From positions 327,788 through 391,787 of the forward strand of contig JABLWW010000002.1 of NCBI GenBank assembly GCA_013178295.1: 64,000 bases of DNA. The letters run 5' to 3'. Each line of letters begins with the position of its first letter. Within the stretch, counting starts at the first letter, position 1. The DNA comes from Anaerolineae bacterium (GTDB taxonomy: Bacteria > Chloroflexota > Anaerolineae > Anaerolineales > Anaerolineaceae). This document shows positions 7,503 through 17,014 of the stretch, piece by piece. The notes under the pieces were generated by a model. The model saw only the letters and a list, made by a program, of their open reading frames with translations, made no database searches and had not been told where the DNA came from. The position numbers and the translations under genes are program-made.

Positions 7503-8909
7503 TCAGCTTTGATGGTTAGAAAGTATCCAGCTGATTGTGTGGATAAATGAAATTGCACCAAAGGAAATGAGCAGAGCGGGTTTTTGCTCGATACTTGGGG
7601 TATTTAGCACGTTATACCAGACCCATAGCGAAAGTGTTATTGCACAATTGGCAAAAAGATTCCAGTCATTATAAATTCCTATTTGGGCTTTCCAGAGGAA
7701 GAATAATAGCATCATAAAGATCGTAGAGATCATCATAAAGCTATTGAAGCGGTTGGAAGCTACATGGCGATAGACTATGGGGATGAGGAGAAGGAAGTAA
7801 AATGGAAATAGCAGCGCGAGCAGATTGATTTGTCCCCAAAAATACTCCCAGGAAGGGGTGATGATCTTTTCAAGGTAATTCCCGCCGCTGCCAAGTGCAT
7901 GGCTGGAAAAGATTTTAGCCAAAGGTAACACGCCGGATATGTCCAGCAAAATCAACACGCTTGACAAGATGCTTGCGATTGTTATCATACTGAGGAAAGC
8001 GCTGACGAATTTTCGTCTTTTCATCTCTAAATAGCCAAGATAGAGGAGAGAGGGGAGCAAAAACCCCGCCAGTAGATGGAAGGACATTGCGGCTGCCAGC
8101 AGTATACTGGGCAGGATCAGAGGCACGCTCCCTTTTATGTGTAGTAGGGCACACAAATAATATGCCATTATCAGGGTGGTGGTCAGGGTATAATTTTCGA
8201 CATCCCCAAAGAACAGCTGCATGTAGCCGCCCACGATGACCAGGATGAAGAATGGGAGTGACTTTTTGGGAAGTGCAATAGTGCAGAAATCCCATAACAG
8301 AAGAATAAAAATGCCGCCAGCTGCCGCAGACAACACCTGATATGAGGTGATCACACTCCAGCCAAATAGTCGGTTGGTAACATACCAGAAACGTGAATGA
8401 AAGTAGAGCTCCATCATCTCGTCATGTGTTACATGAGCACCGAGAGTTGCAACATCACCAGGAATTTTTTCGATTAGCCCATAACCATCAGGATTAAGCG
8501 TGTTGTTTCTAAAAATGAAGAACACAATGCTGAATCCCAGTACCATGCTCAAACGCCAAAGAAATCTCTTTTGCAGGCAACTTGTTATCTTGCTTGAGAG
8601 ATCACAAAGGATAAGAGGATGCCTTTGAGCTAGGATGATGATGGTGATTGTTATTACCAACCAGAGAATTATCCAGTAGAAATACAGATGTTTAAGCTGA
8701 CTGACACCAAAGCTAAAGATGGTACGAATGGTTTCCGCAATATCTTGAGGGATGTGTGGCAACAAGCGCGGCAGGACAAATCTGCAAAGTAGGTAGAGAA
8801 TAGCTACCAACGCGGTGGAAGCATAGTAGAAGAATAACTCTGTTTGCTCACAGATGCTGCCGGACCGCTGTTTTTCCATGTCTGTTGTTTTGACAATGTT
8901 GTTGTCCAA
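7503..8909 (-). CDS. Polytopic membrane protein, GT-C-like, unknown function
   Basis: A 468-residue protein with about ten to twelve hydrophobic segments. After an early pair of membrane helices there is a loop with VTHDEMMELYFHSRFWY between the second and third groups, and a later word FFGDVENYTLTTTLIMAYYL. An acidic pair in an outer loop followed by many helices resembles the GT-C class of lipid-sugar glycosyltransferases, but no diagnostic motif settles this. The start is TTG (8909) without a clear ribosome site; ATG at 8879 is an alternative. It is the last gene of the ten-gene leftward run, 18 bases after the pseudo-hydrolase, and convergent with the kinase gene. Confidence 0.6.
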   Translation of the reverse strand: MDNNIVKTTDMEKQRSGSICEQTELFFYYASTALVAILYLLCRFVLPRLLPHIPQDIAETIRTIFSFGVSQLKHLYFYWIILWLVITITIIILAQRHPLILCDLSSKITSCLQKRFLWRLSMVLGFSIVFFIFRNNTLNPDGYGLIEKIPGDVATLGAHVTHDEMMELYFHSRFWYVTNRLFGWSVITSYQVLSAAAGGIFILLLWDFCTIALPKKSLPFFILVIVGGYMQLFFGDVENYTLTTTLIMAYYLCALLHIKGSVPLILPSILLAAAMSFHLLAGFLLPSLLYLGYLEMKRRKFVSAFLSMITIASILSSVLILLDISGVLPLAKIFSSHALGSGGNYLEKIITPSWEYFWGQINLLALLFPFYFLLLIPIVYRHVASNRFNSFMMISTIFMMLLFFLWKAQIGIYNDWNLFANCAITLSLWVWYNVLNTPSIEQKPALLISFGAISFIHTISWILSNHQS

Positions 8910-8927
8910 TGTTTAACGTTGCCGCGA

Positions 8928-9716
8928 TTATCGGATGCGGCGTTTCCATTCATCTTTAAGTTGCAATTGCTTGGGGTTTGCATCCGATGGCAAGGAGAGA
9001 AAGTCTGTTAGTAGTCTGCTAAACTTGGAGGTCTCATCCAGCATGGGAAAATGTCCGGATTGTTCAAAAGTGATCGTGTGGGATTTTTCAGAAAGAAGCA
9101 GGTGTTGTTCGAGGTCAGGGGGGACAATAGCTGCGTCGGTGTTGCCGTACACTTGTAGACAGGGGATATCAATAGATTTCCAGTTTTCCCACAGTTCTTG
9201 ATTTGCCAGATCATCCAGAGATGACCGTATTGCCGCGGGATCTGCTTTGAGAGCATCGGCGCGAATCGGTTCAAAATCCGGGACGCGCTTTAGCAGCCAG
9301 TCGCAAAGTTCGGCGGGGGTGTCAGATCTCAGCCGGTTATTGACCATGCTTGCTCTAAGCGGCAAGCCAACCAACAGGATACGATCTATCATTTCCGGGT
9401 AACGCCATGCAAACAGTATACCGACCGTGGCGCCAAGTCCATGCCCAACCAGAGCAATTTTCAGGATACCCATTTGGTCAAGGAAGTTGTAAAGAAGCTC
9501 TACCTGGGAATCCAGTTTGTAACGCTCCTGGTTTTTTGCAGTATCACCGAAGCCCCATAAATCGATAGCGTAGGTTCGGTATAAAGCCGAAGCAGATTGC
9601 ATGATTGGCACCCAGTAACGCCATGAGCCGACCCAGCTGTGCAGGAAGACCAAAGGGCGTCCGCGCCCAAGGACTTCATAATGTACTGCTCTGGATTCTA
9701 TCAGTATGATGCTCAT
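8928..9716 (-). CDS. Alpha/beta-hydrolase-fold protein lacking the catalytic serine
   Basis: A 262-residue alpha/beta-hydrolase. The nucleophile elbow reads VGHGLGA, so residue 93, which should be Ser in G-x-S-x-G, is Gly. The oxyanion word is LHSWVGS instead of HGW. The acid (D194 in YGNTDAA) and the histidine (H222 in EQSGHFPMLDE) remain. The paralogue at 19900-20688 in the same operon has the same length and an intact S93, and their first 100 residues align without gaps. The protein is therefore probably not a serine hydrolase; it may bind a ligand or partner. No clear ribosome site precedes the ATG. It sits between the receiver gene and the membrane protein. Confidence 0.88.
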   Translation of the reverse strand: MSIILIESRAVHYEVLGRGRPLVFLHSWVGSWRYWVPIMQSASALYRTYAIDLWGFGDTAKNQERYKLDSQVELLYNFLDQMGILKIALVGHGLGATVGILFAWRYPEMIDRILLVGLPLRASMVNNRLRSDTPAELCDWLLKRVPDFEPIRADALKADPAAIRSSLDDLANQELWENWKSIDIPCLQVYGNTDAAIVPPDLEQHLLLSEKSHTITFEQSGHFPMLDETSKFSRLLTDFLSLPSDANPKQLQLKDEWKRRIR

Positions 9717-9725
9717 GTGAGAGAG

Positions 9726-10103
9726 TTATTGTCCTGAGTTTGTTTGTAGTATTTGGTCAATGCGTTTAACGAGATCATCTGGCGCAAAGGGCTTGAGAAG
9801 GTATTCTGTGGCGCCCAAATTGAGTCCGGTTTGTATTTCAGCCTCTTGCCCTTTGGCAGAAAGAAACACTACAGGTATATGAGCGATGCGGGCATCGGCT
9901 TTCATTTTCTCGCATGCTTCATAACCTGTCATTCGAGGCATCCGTACGTCCATTAGAATAAGATCAGGCATTTCCTGTAAGGCAGTTGTATAGGCTTCTT
10001 CACCGTTTGTTGCGGTTATCACTTCGTGTCCTGCAAAGCGTAAGGTAAAGGCTACCAGTTCGCGAATATCTGGCTCATCGTCTGTGACAAGAATTTTCGC
10101 CAT
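9726..10103 (-). CDS. Single-domain response regulator (CheY-like receiver)
   Basis: A 125-residue stand-alone receiver. It has the acidic pocket ILVTDDEPD, the phospho-acceptor Asp in LILMDVRMPRMTG (about residue 52), the conserved Ser in VVFLSAKGQ and Lys in YLLKPFAPDDL. There is no output domain, so it must act by protein contact or as a phosphate relay. It begins three bases after the giant kinase gene, behind an AGGAGA ribosome site, and is the obvious phospho-transfer partner of that kinase. Confidence 0.95.
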   Translation of the reverse strand: MAKILVTDDEPDIRELVAFTLRFAGHEVITATNGEEAYTTALQEMPDLILMDVRMPRMTGYEACEKMKADARIAHIPVVFLSAKGQEAEIQTGLNLGATEYLLKPFAPDDLVKRIDQILQTNSGQ

Positions 10104-10106
10104 GCT

Positions 10107-13100
10107 TTACTTCTCCTGTTGGTAGATAGGCAGCGTGAAGAAAAAGGTGCTGCCTTTGCCGGGAATGCCATCGCTTTCAAACCAAATAGATCCCTGGTGC
10201 ATTTCGATAATAATTTTTGAGATAGCCAACCCAAGACCGGTGCCAGCAGAAGCCAGCACTAGCGGATCTTCACCTCTATAAAAGCGCTCGAAAATGCGCG
10301 GGTGGTCTTCAGGGGCAATACCAATTCCGTTGTCCTGGATGGCAATTTGAATCTGGTCGTTGACCATTTTGCCGTGAATTTGTATTTTGCCGCCTGGGGG
10401 AGTGTAATTGTAGCTGTTGCTGAGCAGGCTGTTAACGACTTGCCGGATCCGTGCCTGATCGCCAAATGCTCTTGGCAGATCATCTTCAATCATGATCTTA
10501 TATGTCATGGGTTTGTTCTCTTGTTCAGACCTTTTGGTAAATTCCAGGACGGACTCTTCGCAGAGTGCTTTGATATCAATGGCTGTCATGAAAAGGGTAA
10601 TATGCCCTGACTCTAGTCTGGAGATATCCAGGAGATCATCAACAAGCACTTCTAAGCGGTTGATGTTATTTTTAACAATGCTCAAGAAATCTTCCTGCGC
10701 CGAGTTCAGTTCGCCAGCTGCCTTCATCAGCAACAGGTCAACGTACCCTTTGACCGATGTCATGGGTGTGCGTAATTCGTGGCTGACATTGGCAACAAAT
10801 TCTGATTTGAGTCGGTCCACCTGAACTTCATGCGTAATATCCCGAAAAATGGAAACTGTACCCAGAAAATTAACACCCAGGATAACGGGCGAGAGATGTA
10901 CCAGGACGATGTGTCCATTATCCAGCGTGATACGTTCGGAATACGTTTCTCCTGGATGGTGAGACAGGGGCTCCTCAGACCAGCGCTGAATGGTTTTGAT
11001 CCACGAAAGCGCCGAATTACCAAACAGTCCCAGAAATCTGTCTAATGGGTGCCCGGTTACCTCTGATGCTTTTAGCCCCAGTATCTTTTCGGCTGATGCA
11101 TTGAATAATGTGATCGTTTTGTTAGCGTCGGTTACCAGAACTCCATCTGCCACGGCTTCCAAAATAGCAAGTGAGCGGCTGGCTTCGATTTCCTGGTCGC
11201 GCAACATGCCTATCAATCTCTCGGATTGATCACTGGTAATGTCGTACAGTGTGGCGTTGTTGATGGTGATGCTAATTTGCCGTGCAACAGCTTCAGCCAA
11301 GTCAATTTGATCCTGTTGGAAATAGTAGGATTCTCGGTGCAAAAGCAACAGGGTTCCAAGGATGTGTTCGCCCAAGATGAGCGGGAAGCCCAGTACACTG
11401 TGATATGGAATTTTTTCGGGATGTGGGAACTTCCAACGGGGATCAGTGACAATGTTATCAATGAGGACAGATTCTCTGTGTTTTATAATCCATCCGGAGA
11501 TTTCCTGCTCTGGGGGCATTTCAAGGATGGGCTGTTCGGATGGGATAATCAGCGGGATTCCGACCTGGTAATATGCTGATGTGCCATCCGCCATCAAAAT
11601 GAGACTTTGTTCGGCGCCAAGGGATTCATTCAAGATGGCCATGGCGTTTTTAAGTACTTCATCGAGCTCCAGGCTGGCGGAAAGCTCTGAAATGATACGC
11701 AACAGGGTTTGGGTATTTTCATGTTCTTTTTTGAGGTCTGCTGTACGCTCTTCCACCCTGCGTTCCAGGTCCTCAGTCAGGCGGCGGGTCTCTTCAAACG
11801 AGATGGCATTTTGAACAGCCAGTGCAGCCTGATTGGCAATGGTGCGTGCCATTTCAATTTCGGTTGCCGAGTAGCGATATGGGGTTGTGTTCAGCAGCCA
11901 TAACCAGCCATATAAGCGCATACCTGTAACCAGTGGGATGGACAAGACAGAGCGCGCTTCGCGGATTTGGAAGAAGTTTTGCAAGGAAAATAAATCTGGG
12001 TCTTCCAATACATCACTGGAACTAAACACGCCTTGCGTTTCTGATAATCGCTGCAATAGAGCTGTTTTATGGAGATTCTGTGGGAGAAAGTCTTCGGTTG
12101 GGGGTGTTTCTGTACGCAGAATGTAGTGCCCCTTGTTGCCGATGATGATCGAGCTGACACGATCACCTCCCAGAGCATTAAGCAGCCGCTCAGAAGTTAC
12201 CTGAAGAATGTGATCAATATCCAGTGAGGTGCCCAGATCGTGTGATAGCTGGTTTAATATGGTAAGACGCTGGGAGCGCAGATCGAGTTCAATGGCACGT
12301 ATTTTGCTTTCTTCAAACAAAAGTGCATTTTCAAGGGCAATTGCTGCCTGGCTAGCAAAAGTTTTTGTAATCTGTATCAGTTCAGGCGTATAAAAACCGG
12401 CTTCTTTTTTTTCAAGAGCAATTAGCCCGTTAAGCCTTGATTTAGAAATGAGAGGTATTCCTAACCAGGATAGACAATCGGGTTCTAACAATGATGGAAA
12501 CCGGGCATCATGGCGAACATCTTCTATGGAAAGTGTCTCGCCAGTGAGCGAGATTTCCTGAAACAAGACACTGTCTTCTACGGTTGTGAATATTCCGATC
12601 CGGCTTTCATTGTCCGGGAATCCTTTGGCATCCGCAATAATTAGCCTTTCGTCCTCTCTCAGCCAAAGGGTGGCCGTGTCATAGGCTACGATGGTGTGCA
12701 ATTCATCCAAAAGCGAGCTGATTAACTCTTTACTTTCGATTCGAGAGGCAATTGCCCCAGACGCATGAGTTAGTGCCTGAAGCTGTGCGCTCCGATTCTC
12801 AGCAGCCTGATATAGCTGAGCGCTTTCAAGCGCCAGGGCTGCCTGCTGGGTTAGAGAAAGTGCCAGACGTTCATCCTGTTCACTGAAGGCGGCGGGATGT
12901 TGAAAGTTATTGAGAACAAGAAGACCAAATTTATTTTCTCCACGTTTCAGGGGAATAAGCAAGCTGGAAACAGGTAGACGCCCGGCGGTCGCTTTGCGGT
13001 AAAGCTCCAGGTGTTCGGCTGAAAGGTTGTAATCGCGAGGAAAATCCAATTCATCTATTCTGCAAATGTTACCGGATAGGTAAACTCGCCAGGCGAGGAT

Positions 13101-16100
13101 GCTGGCGGCGCCTGTTACAGATGGTTCAGCAAAGTTAATTTTCATCAAGCTCTCGGCATCGTTATAGCCAAACGATGCCTTGGGAGAGAGACGTTGCTCG
13201 CTCGCGTCCCACATGCCTACCCATCCAGCCTGTGCCCCTGGAATAACTTTTGAAGCGGTTTCAAGCAACGCCTCAAAAATGGCAACAGGATTTAAGCTTC
13301 CTATCTTGCGGCTGAATTCCAGCAAAAGGTCAACCTCTTGGAGACGTTGACGGGTTTCGTTAAGCAACCGTTGATTTTGCAAACTGATGCTTGCCTGACG
13401 CGCGAGCTGGAAAAACATTTGTTGGTCATCTTCACTGAATGCTGCGACAGGCTTTTTGCCAATGAGCATAAAACAGATATGCTCTGTTTCGCTGACGGTT
13501 GTGAGAAGACAGATAAAACTTTTTGCCCTCAACGCATTCAGCAGGGCATTACTTCTCCAAAAAGAAGAATTATCTAAATTTTCGACCAAGATAGGGCGCC
13601 GATCCTTGAGAATTGCCTGAAAGGGCGTATATTGGCCCAAAAAAGCTTCGGGGTTTGTGTTGTTGGGAATGTCTCCTAATGTCTCCACCAGTTTTAGTCC
13701 AGCAGGAGTTATGTTCGCGATCAACACACAGTTCATTTGAAAGCGCGTTAGCATTTCTGTTGCAAGGGACTTGATAAACGCATGCATATCTCTTTGCTGC
13801 CCACTCAGCAAGGCGATTTCAATTCCATTGCGTGCCCTGTCCAGATGACGCAACAGTTTTTGTATGGTGGCCGTCTGCTCGAGGTCTTTACGGAGAAGAA
13901 CGGGCAATTGTTTTTGTGTGTGAGATAGTGCCTGTTTCAGGCGGTTACTTTCCTCTTCCATTTCGGCCAGGTTTGTGACCAGTGTATTGAAATGTCTGTG
14001 GCTCTCAATGACAAAGCCAATTTGAGGCAAAAACAGTTCAAGCGACTCGATTGCTTGAGACTGAGGAATGTGCTCTTTTTGGTATTGGGAAAGCAAGATA
14101 AGTGCAAGTGGTGCTCCGCTGCTCCCGGCGATGGGAAGCAGAAAGACATCTTCAGGTTTCCAAACAGCACTGTTGTTGTCTCCTGAGGATACCCGGTATG
14201 CTTTGCCCACAATGGAGCTTTTGCGCATCAGGCCTTGTAAGACTGACCAGGAAACACTCGATTCGTTCAATTCGACTTGCTGCAACGTGACGAGATCACC
14301 GGCTGCCTTTCGCACCAGCTGGGTAACAGGGTCAAATAGACCTATCCATACACTTGCAAAACCCGTTGCCAGTTTGATTTTGGCGCAGAGGTTGGATAAG
14401 ATCTCTTGCAGAGAATGGTTAGGCTGGAGTACTGCAGGTGTGTCTTGGAACAGATGTTTGATGATTTCCAATTTGGAGATTAATAATTGCTCTTCAGCCA
14501 ATATGCGTTCAAGTTCGAGCGCATCATACAATGTGGGAGCAACCTGATTGGCGAGCATCTGGCAGGTTTCAACAGCATCTTTGTCGAACGAATCCGGTTC
14601 TTTGGCGTGGAGAATAAGCAATCCTACTGGGCGTTCCAAATGGATAATAGGGGCAATCAGGATTGAGGTAATATCTTGATGAGATTGAGATGTGCTGGAG
14701 AGATTTGTCCCTGAAATGACTTGTGGGGAACCGGTTTCAAGAACTTTAAGTTCTTTAGGGCTTATTGAAATTGGCGGAGGATCGCCAGCATAGGCACGAA
14801 TGGAAAAGCTGTCTTCTTGAGAAAACGATTTGAAGAGCAGTATTGTGCCGCAGGTTGCCCTCAACAGACGCAGTGCTGCGTCGTATATCATTTGCAGTAG
14901 CGTTGGCACATCCCACGTAGTACATAACTCCCGATTGAGCCTGCTCATAGAGGTCAATTGGTCAACGCGGGTGCGTAATACCTTATCTGTTTCTGCGCTT
15001 AAACGATTTTGTTCGATAACGCCGGTAAGGAGACTGGCAACTGTGGTCAGGAATAACAAATCGGCTTGCTGGAAATAATTCCGTTGCTGGTTGGTAATCC
15101 AGATTTCGCCGATGCTGAGGTCTTTAGTGGTCAAAGGCGCGCAAATCGCCGATTCTGCCTGGATTTCTGAAAACAGTTTCTGGTAAAAGGGAATGAGAGC
15201 CTTTTCTTGCGACAGATTGCCACAAATGAGGGCAATCTGCCGCCCGCTTACCGAGAATAGGTATTGGGCATCATCCAGCCGAAGTGAGGCACTGGTATAA
15301 GAAACGGGCAAGGGGGAAACCAATGACTGGGTGTGAAATTGCAACTCGCCAAGAGCGTGATTGATAAGGAGGAGGAAGCATGCGTTGGTTTTGTAGAGCT
15401 TGGCTATTTCTTGCAAAGAGATGCGTGTGATGTCATTCAGCGGCATGGATGAACTGGCGAGATTTGCTATTCGGCGCAGCGTTTCGGATCTCATCGCGCG
15501 CAGCTTATTTTGCCGGGCGAGATAATTGTTTTCAATCAGCGGTGCCACCAGCTTGGCTATGATAGAAATTAGTTCCAGTTCTTGGGAGTCAAAAGTCCTG
15601 TATCCTCCAGAATGGTTGGACGCTTGAAGATAACCAAGCATGTGCCCGCCAGATGTGATTGGCTGAAGGATTGTCTCGCGTAGGCTGGCTGCCATTGCAA
15701 GCGAGTTCAAGCCCAACAGTTCCCAGGTGTGGTCTTCCGCCGCGTTTTCGGTGATAATTGTTTTTTGGTCAAGGATGACCTGTTCTGCCGCGTTGTTTTG
15801 GATTGCAATGCGGTACAGCTCTATAAATTGGGGTGGCAGCCCGTGAAATGGCAGTTGCCCTTCCAGGGTGTGTTCTGTGTTGTTGTATGTGATAAACCCC
15901 AAGACTTCTACGTGCAAAAGGGGCACAATAATTTGAACAAGATCCGAAAACAGGTTATCGGGGTCTTTAATGGCTGAGATGGACTGACTTAAGCGGGCAA
16001 TTGTGGATAGTAATGAGACCTGATCTTTTTCTAATTGACGGCTCAGGCTGTTCTGCAGTGCGATTGAAACGGTGCTGGCAATAAGTTGTAGAAAGTCCAG

Positions 16101-16994
16101 GTCGGTCTTCTGAAAAAAACCAGCGGTTAGGGAGCGAAGTTCCAGTACAGCGATTAAGTCACCATCGGTTTGTAGCGGCAAGCCCAGATAGGAACGGTAC
16201 GTCGTGGTTGCTGGAAGCAACATGTTGTCAGGTATCTGATCTTGTTGTTGGATATCTGCTATCCATATAGGCTGTTTTTGCTGTGCAAGGTAACTGGCAA
16301 AGCCGTCGCGTTGCAGGTAGGAAGACTGACTGACTTCAACAGCATGTTCTTGGTCTGAAGAGCCAATTAGATGATAGGGTGTCAATTGCTGTGTTGCCGA
16401 ATCCCACAACGATAATTGGATATCGTCTGCTGGTATTGTTTTTTCGATGTTGCCCAGGATGGCACACAGGGTCGAATGTAGCTCTGTGCTGGCAAGCAAC
16501 TCTTTGCTTAGGTTGAGAATGGCTTGTTGTCTCTGGGCGATATGCTCATTTTCAAGGGCTGTTTCCTGTTCCTGCTCGGGTTGGTGGAATGTAACCACCA
16601 TCATGGGCATTGGTTGTAGGGTAATCTGGTATGAGGTGGCAAGAACTACTTTACCAGAAACCAAGAGCTGGGCTTTTCCCTCAGAGGAACAAAGCTTTAG
16701 CAACCCTTCAGCAGGGCGAACGCTGCGGGAGAGTTTCTCAAGGTTGGCTGCTTCGGAAGAGGATAGGTTAAACATGTGCCGCAGCGAGTCGTTTGCAAAA
16801 GCTACCCGTCCGCCTGTTTGAATGACCAGGACGGCGTCATTGGATTTGAGGCTGTCACCCTCGATGGGAAATTCTGGTTTGGGAAAAGAGAGAGATTTTG
16901 CGGATGATGGGATGATGCGCACGAGCAGGCGGGTTACCAGGAAAAGCAGGGCTCCTGCTGTTACAAGTACAATGCCCAGCGCAATGGCATCCAT
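10107..16994 (-). CDS. Giant sensor histidine kinase with about ten GAF domains
   Basis: A 2295-residue membrane-anchored sensor kinase. Order by eye: one transmembrane helix (5-30), a PAS-like domain (about 41-138), ten GAF-like blocks (about 155-311, 328-491, 508-661, 675-828, 838-995, 1045-1211, 1218-1388, 1405-1556, 1575-1730, 1760-1920) joined by signalling helices, a coiled coil near 1005-1045, a PAS domain (about 1940-2050), HisKA with the phospho-acceptor His in FVANVSHELRTPM (about 2071), and HATPase_c with SNSYNYTPPGG, DNGIGIAPED and GTGLGLA. Many blocks share a repeated LxxLxxLxxxLxxSLDLDxIL opening, suggesting internal duplication. The gene lies between two receiver genes in the run, three bases before one. 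Confidence 0.93.
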   Translation of the reverse strand: MDAIALGIVLVTAGALLFLVTRLLVRIIPSSAKSLSFPKPEFPIEGDSLKSNDAVLVIQTGGRVAFANDSLRHMFNLSSSEAANLEKLSRSVRPAEGLLKLCSSEGKAQLLVSGKVVLATSYQITLQPMPMMVVTFHQPEQEQETALENEHIAQRQQAILNLSKELLASTELHSTLCAILGNIEKTIPADDIQLSLWDSATQQLTPYHLIGSSDQEHAVEVSQSSYLQRDGFASYLAQQKQPIWIADIQQQDQIPDNMLLPATTTYRSYLGLPLQTDGDLIAVLELRSLTAGFFQKTDLDFLQLIASTVSIALQNSLSRQLEKDQVSLLSTIARLSQSISAIKDPDNLFSDLVQIIVPLLHVEVLGFITYNNTEHTLEGQLPFHGLPPQFIELYRIAIQNNAAEQVILDQKTIITENAAEDHTWELLGLNSLAMAASLRETILQPITSGGHMLGYLQASNHSGGYRTFDSQELELISIIAKLVAPLIENNYLARQNKLRAMRSETLRRIANLASSSMPLNDITRISLQEIAKLYKTNACFLLLINHALGELQFHTQSLVSPLPVSYTSASLRLDDAQYLFSVSGRQIALICGNLSQEKALIPFYQKLFSEIQAESAICAPLTTKDLSIGEIWITNQQRNYFQQADLLFLTTVASLLTGVIEQNRLSAETDKVLRTRVDQLTSMSRLNRELCTTWDVPTLLQMIYDAALRLLRATCGTILLFKSFSQEDSFSIRAYAGDPPPISISPKELKVLETGSPQVISGTNLSSTSQSHQDITSILIAPIIHLERPVGLLILHAKEPDSFDKDAVETCQMLANQVAPTLYDALELERILAEEQLLISKLEIIKHLFQDTPAVLQPNHSLQEILSNLCAKIKLATGFASVWIGLFDPVTQLVRKAAGDLVTLQQVELNESSVSWSVLQGLMRKSSIVGKAYRVSSGDNNSAVWKPEDVFLLPIAGSSGAPLALILLSQYQKEHIPQSQAIESLELFLPQIGFVIESHRHFNTLVTNLAEMEEESNRLKQALSHTQKQLPVLLRKDLEQTATIQKLLRHLDRARNGIEIALLSGQQRDMHAFIKSLATEMLTRFQMNCVLIANITPAGLKLVETLGDIPNNTNPEAFLGQYTPFQAILKDRRPILVENLDNSSFWRSNALLNALRAKSFICLLTTVSETEHICFMLIGKKPVAAFSEDDQQMFFQLARQASISLQNQRLLNETRQRLQEVDLLLEFSRKIGSLNPVAIFEALLETASKVIPGAQAGWVGMWDASEQRLSPKASFGYNDAESLMKINFAEPSVTGAASILAWRVYLSGNICRIDELDFPRDYNLSAEHLELYRKATAGRLPVSSLLIPLKRGENKFGLLVLNNFQHPAAFSEQDERLALSLTQQAALALESAQLYQAAENRSAQLQALTHASGAIASRIESKELISSLLDELHTIVAYDTATLWLREDERLIIADAKGFPDNESRIGIFTTVEDSVLFQEISLTGETLSIEDVRHDARFPSLLEPDCLSWLGIPLISKSRLNGLIALEKKEAGFYTPELIQITKTFASQAAIALENALLFEESKIRAIELDLRSQRLTILNQLSHDLGTSLDIDHILQVTSERLLNALGGDRVSSIIIGNKGHYILRTETPPTEDFLPQNLHKTALLQRLSETQGVFSSSDVLEDPDLFSLQNFFQIREARSVLSIPLVTGMRLYGWLWLLNTTPYRYSATEIEMARTIANQAALAVQNAISFEETRRLTEDLERRVEERTADLKKEHENTQTLLRIISELSASLELDEVLKNAMAILNESLGAEQSLILMADGTSAYYQVGIPLIIPSEQPILEMPPEQEISGWIIKHRESVLIDNIVTDPRWKFPHPEKIPYHSVLGFPLILGEHILGTLLLLHRESYYFQQDQIDLAEAVARQISITINNATLYDITSDQSERLIGMLRDQEIEASRSLAILEAVADGVLVTDANKTITLFNASAEKILGLKASEVTGHPLDRFLGLFGNSALSWIKTIQRWSEEPLSHHPGETYSERITLDNGHIVLVHLSPVILGVNFLGTVSIFRDITHEVQVDRLKSEFVANVSHELRTPMTSVKGYVDLLLMKAAGELNSAQEDFLSIVKNNINRLEVLVDDLLDISRLESGHITLFMTAIDIKALCEESVLEFTKRSEQENKPMTYKIMIEDDLPRAFGDQARIRQVVNSLLSNSYNYTPPGGKIQIHGKMVNDQIQIAIQDNGIGIAPEDHPRIFERFYRGEDPLVLASAGTGLGLAISKIIIEMHQGSIWFESDGIPGKGSTFFFTLPIYQQEK

Positions 16995-17014
16995 AATGTG
17001 ATTGACCTGAAGAC

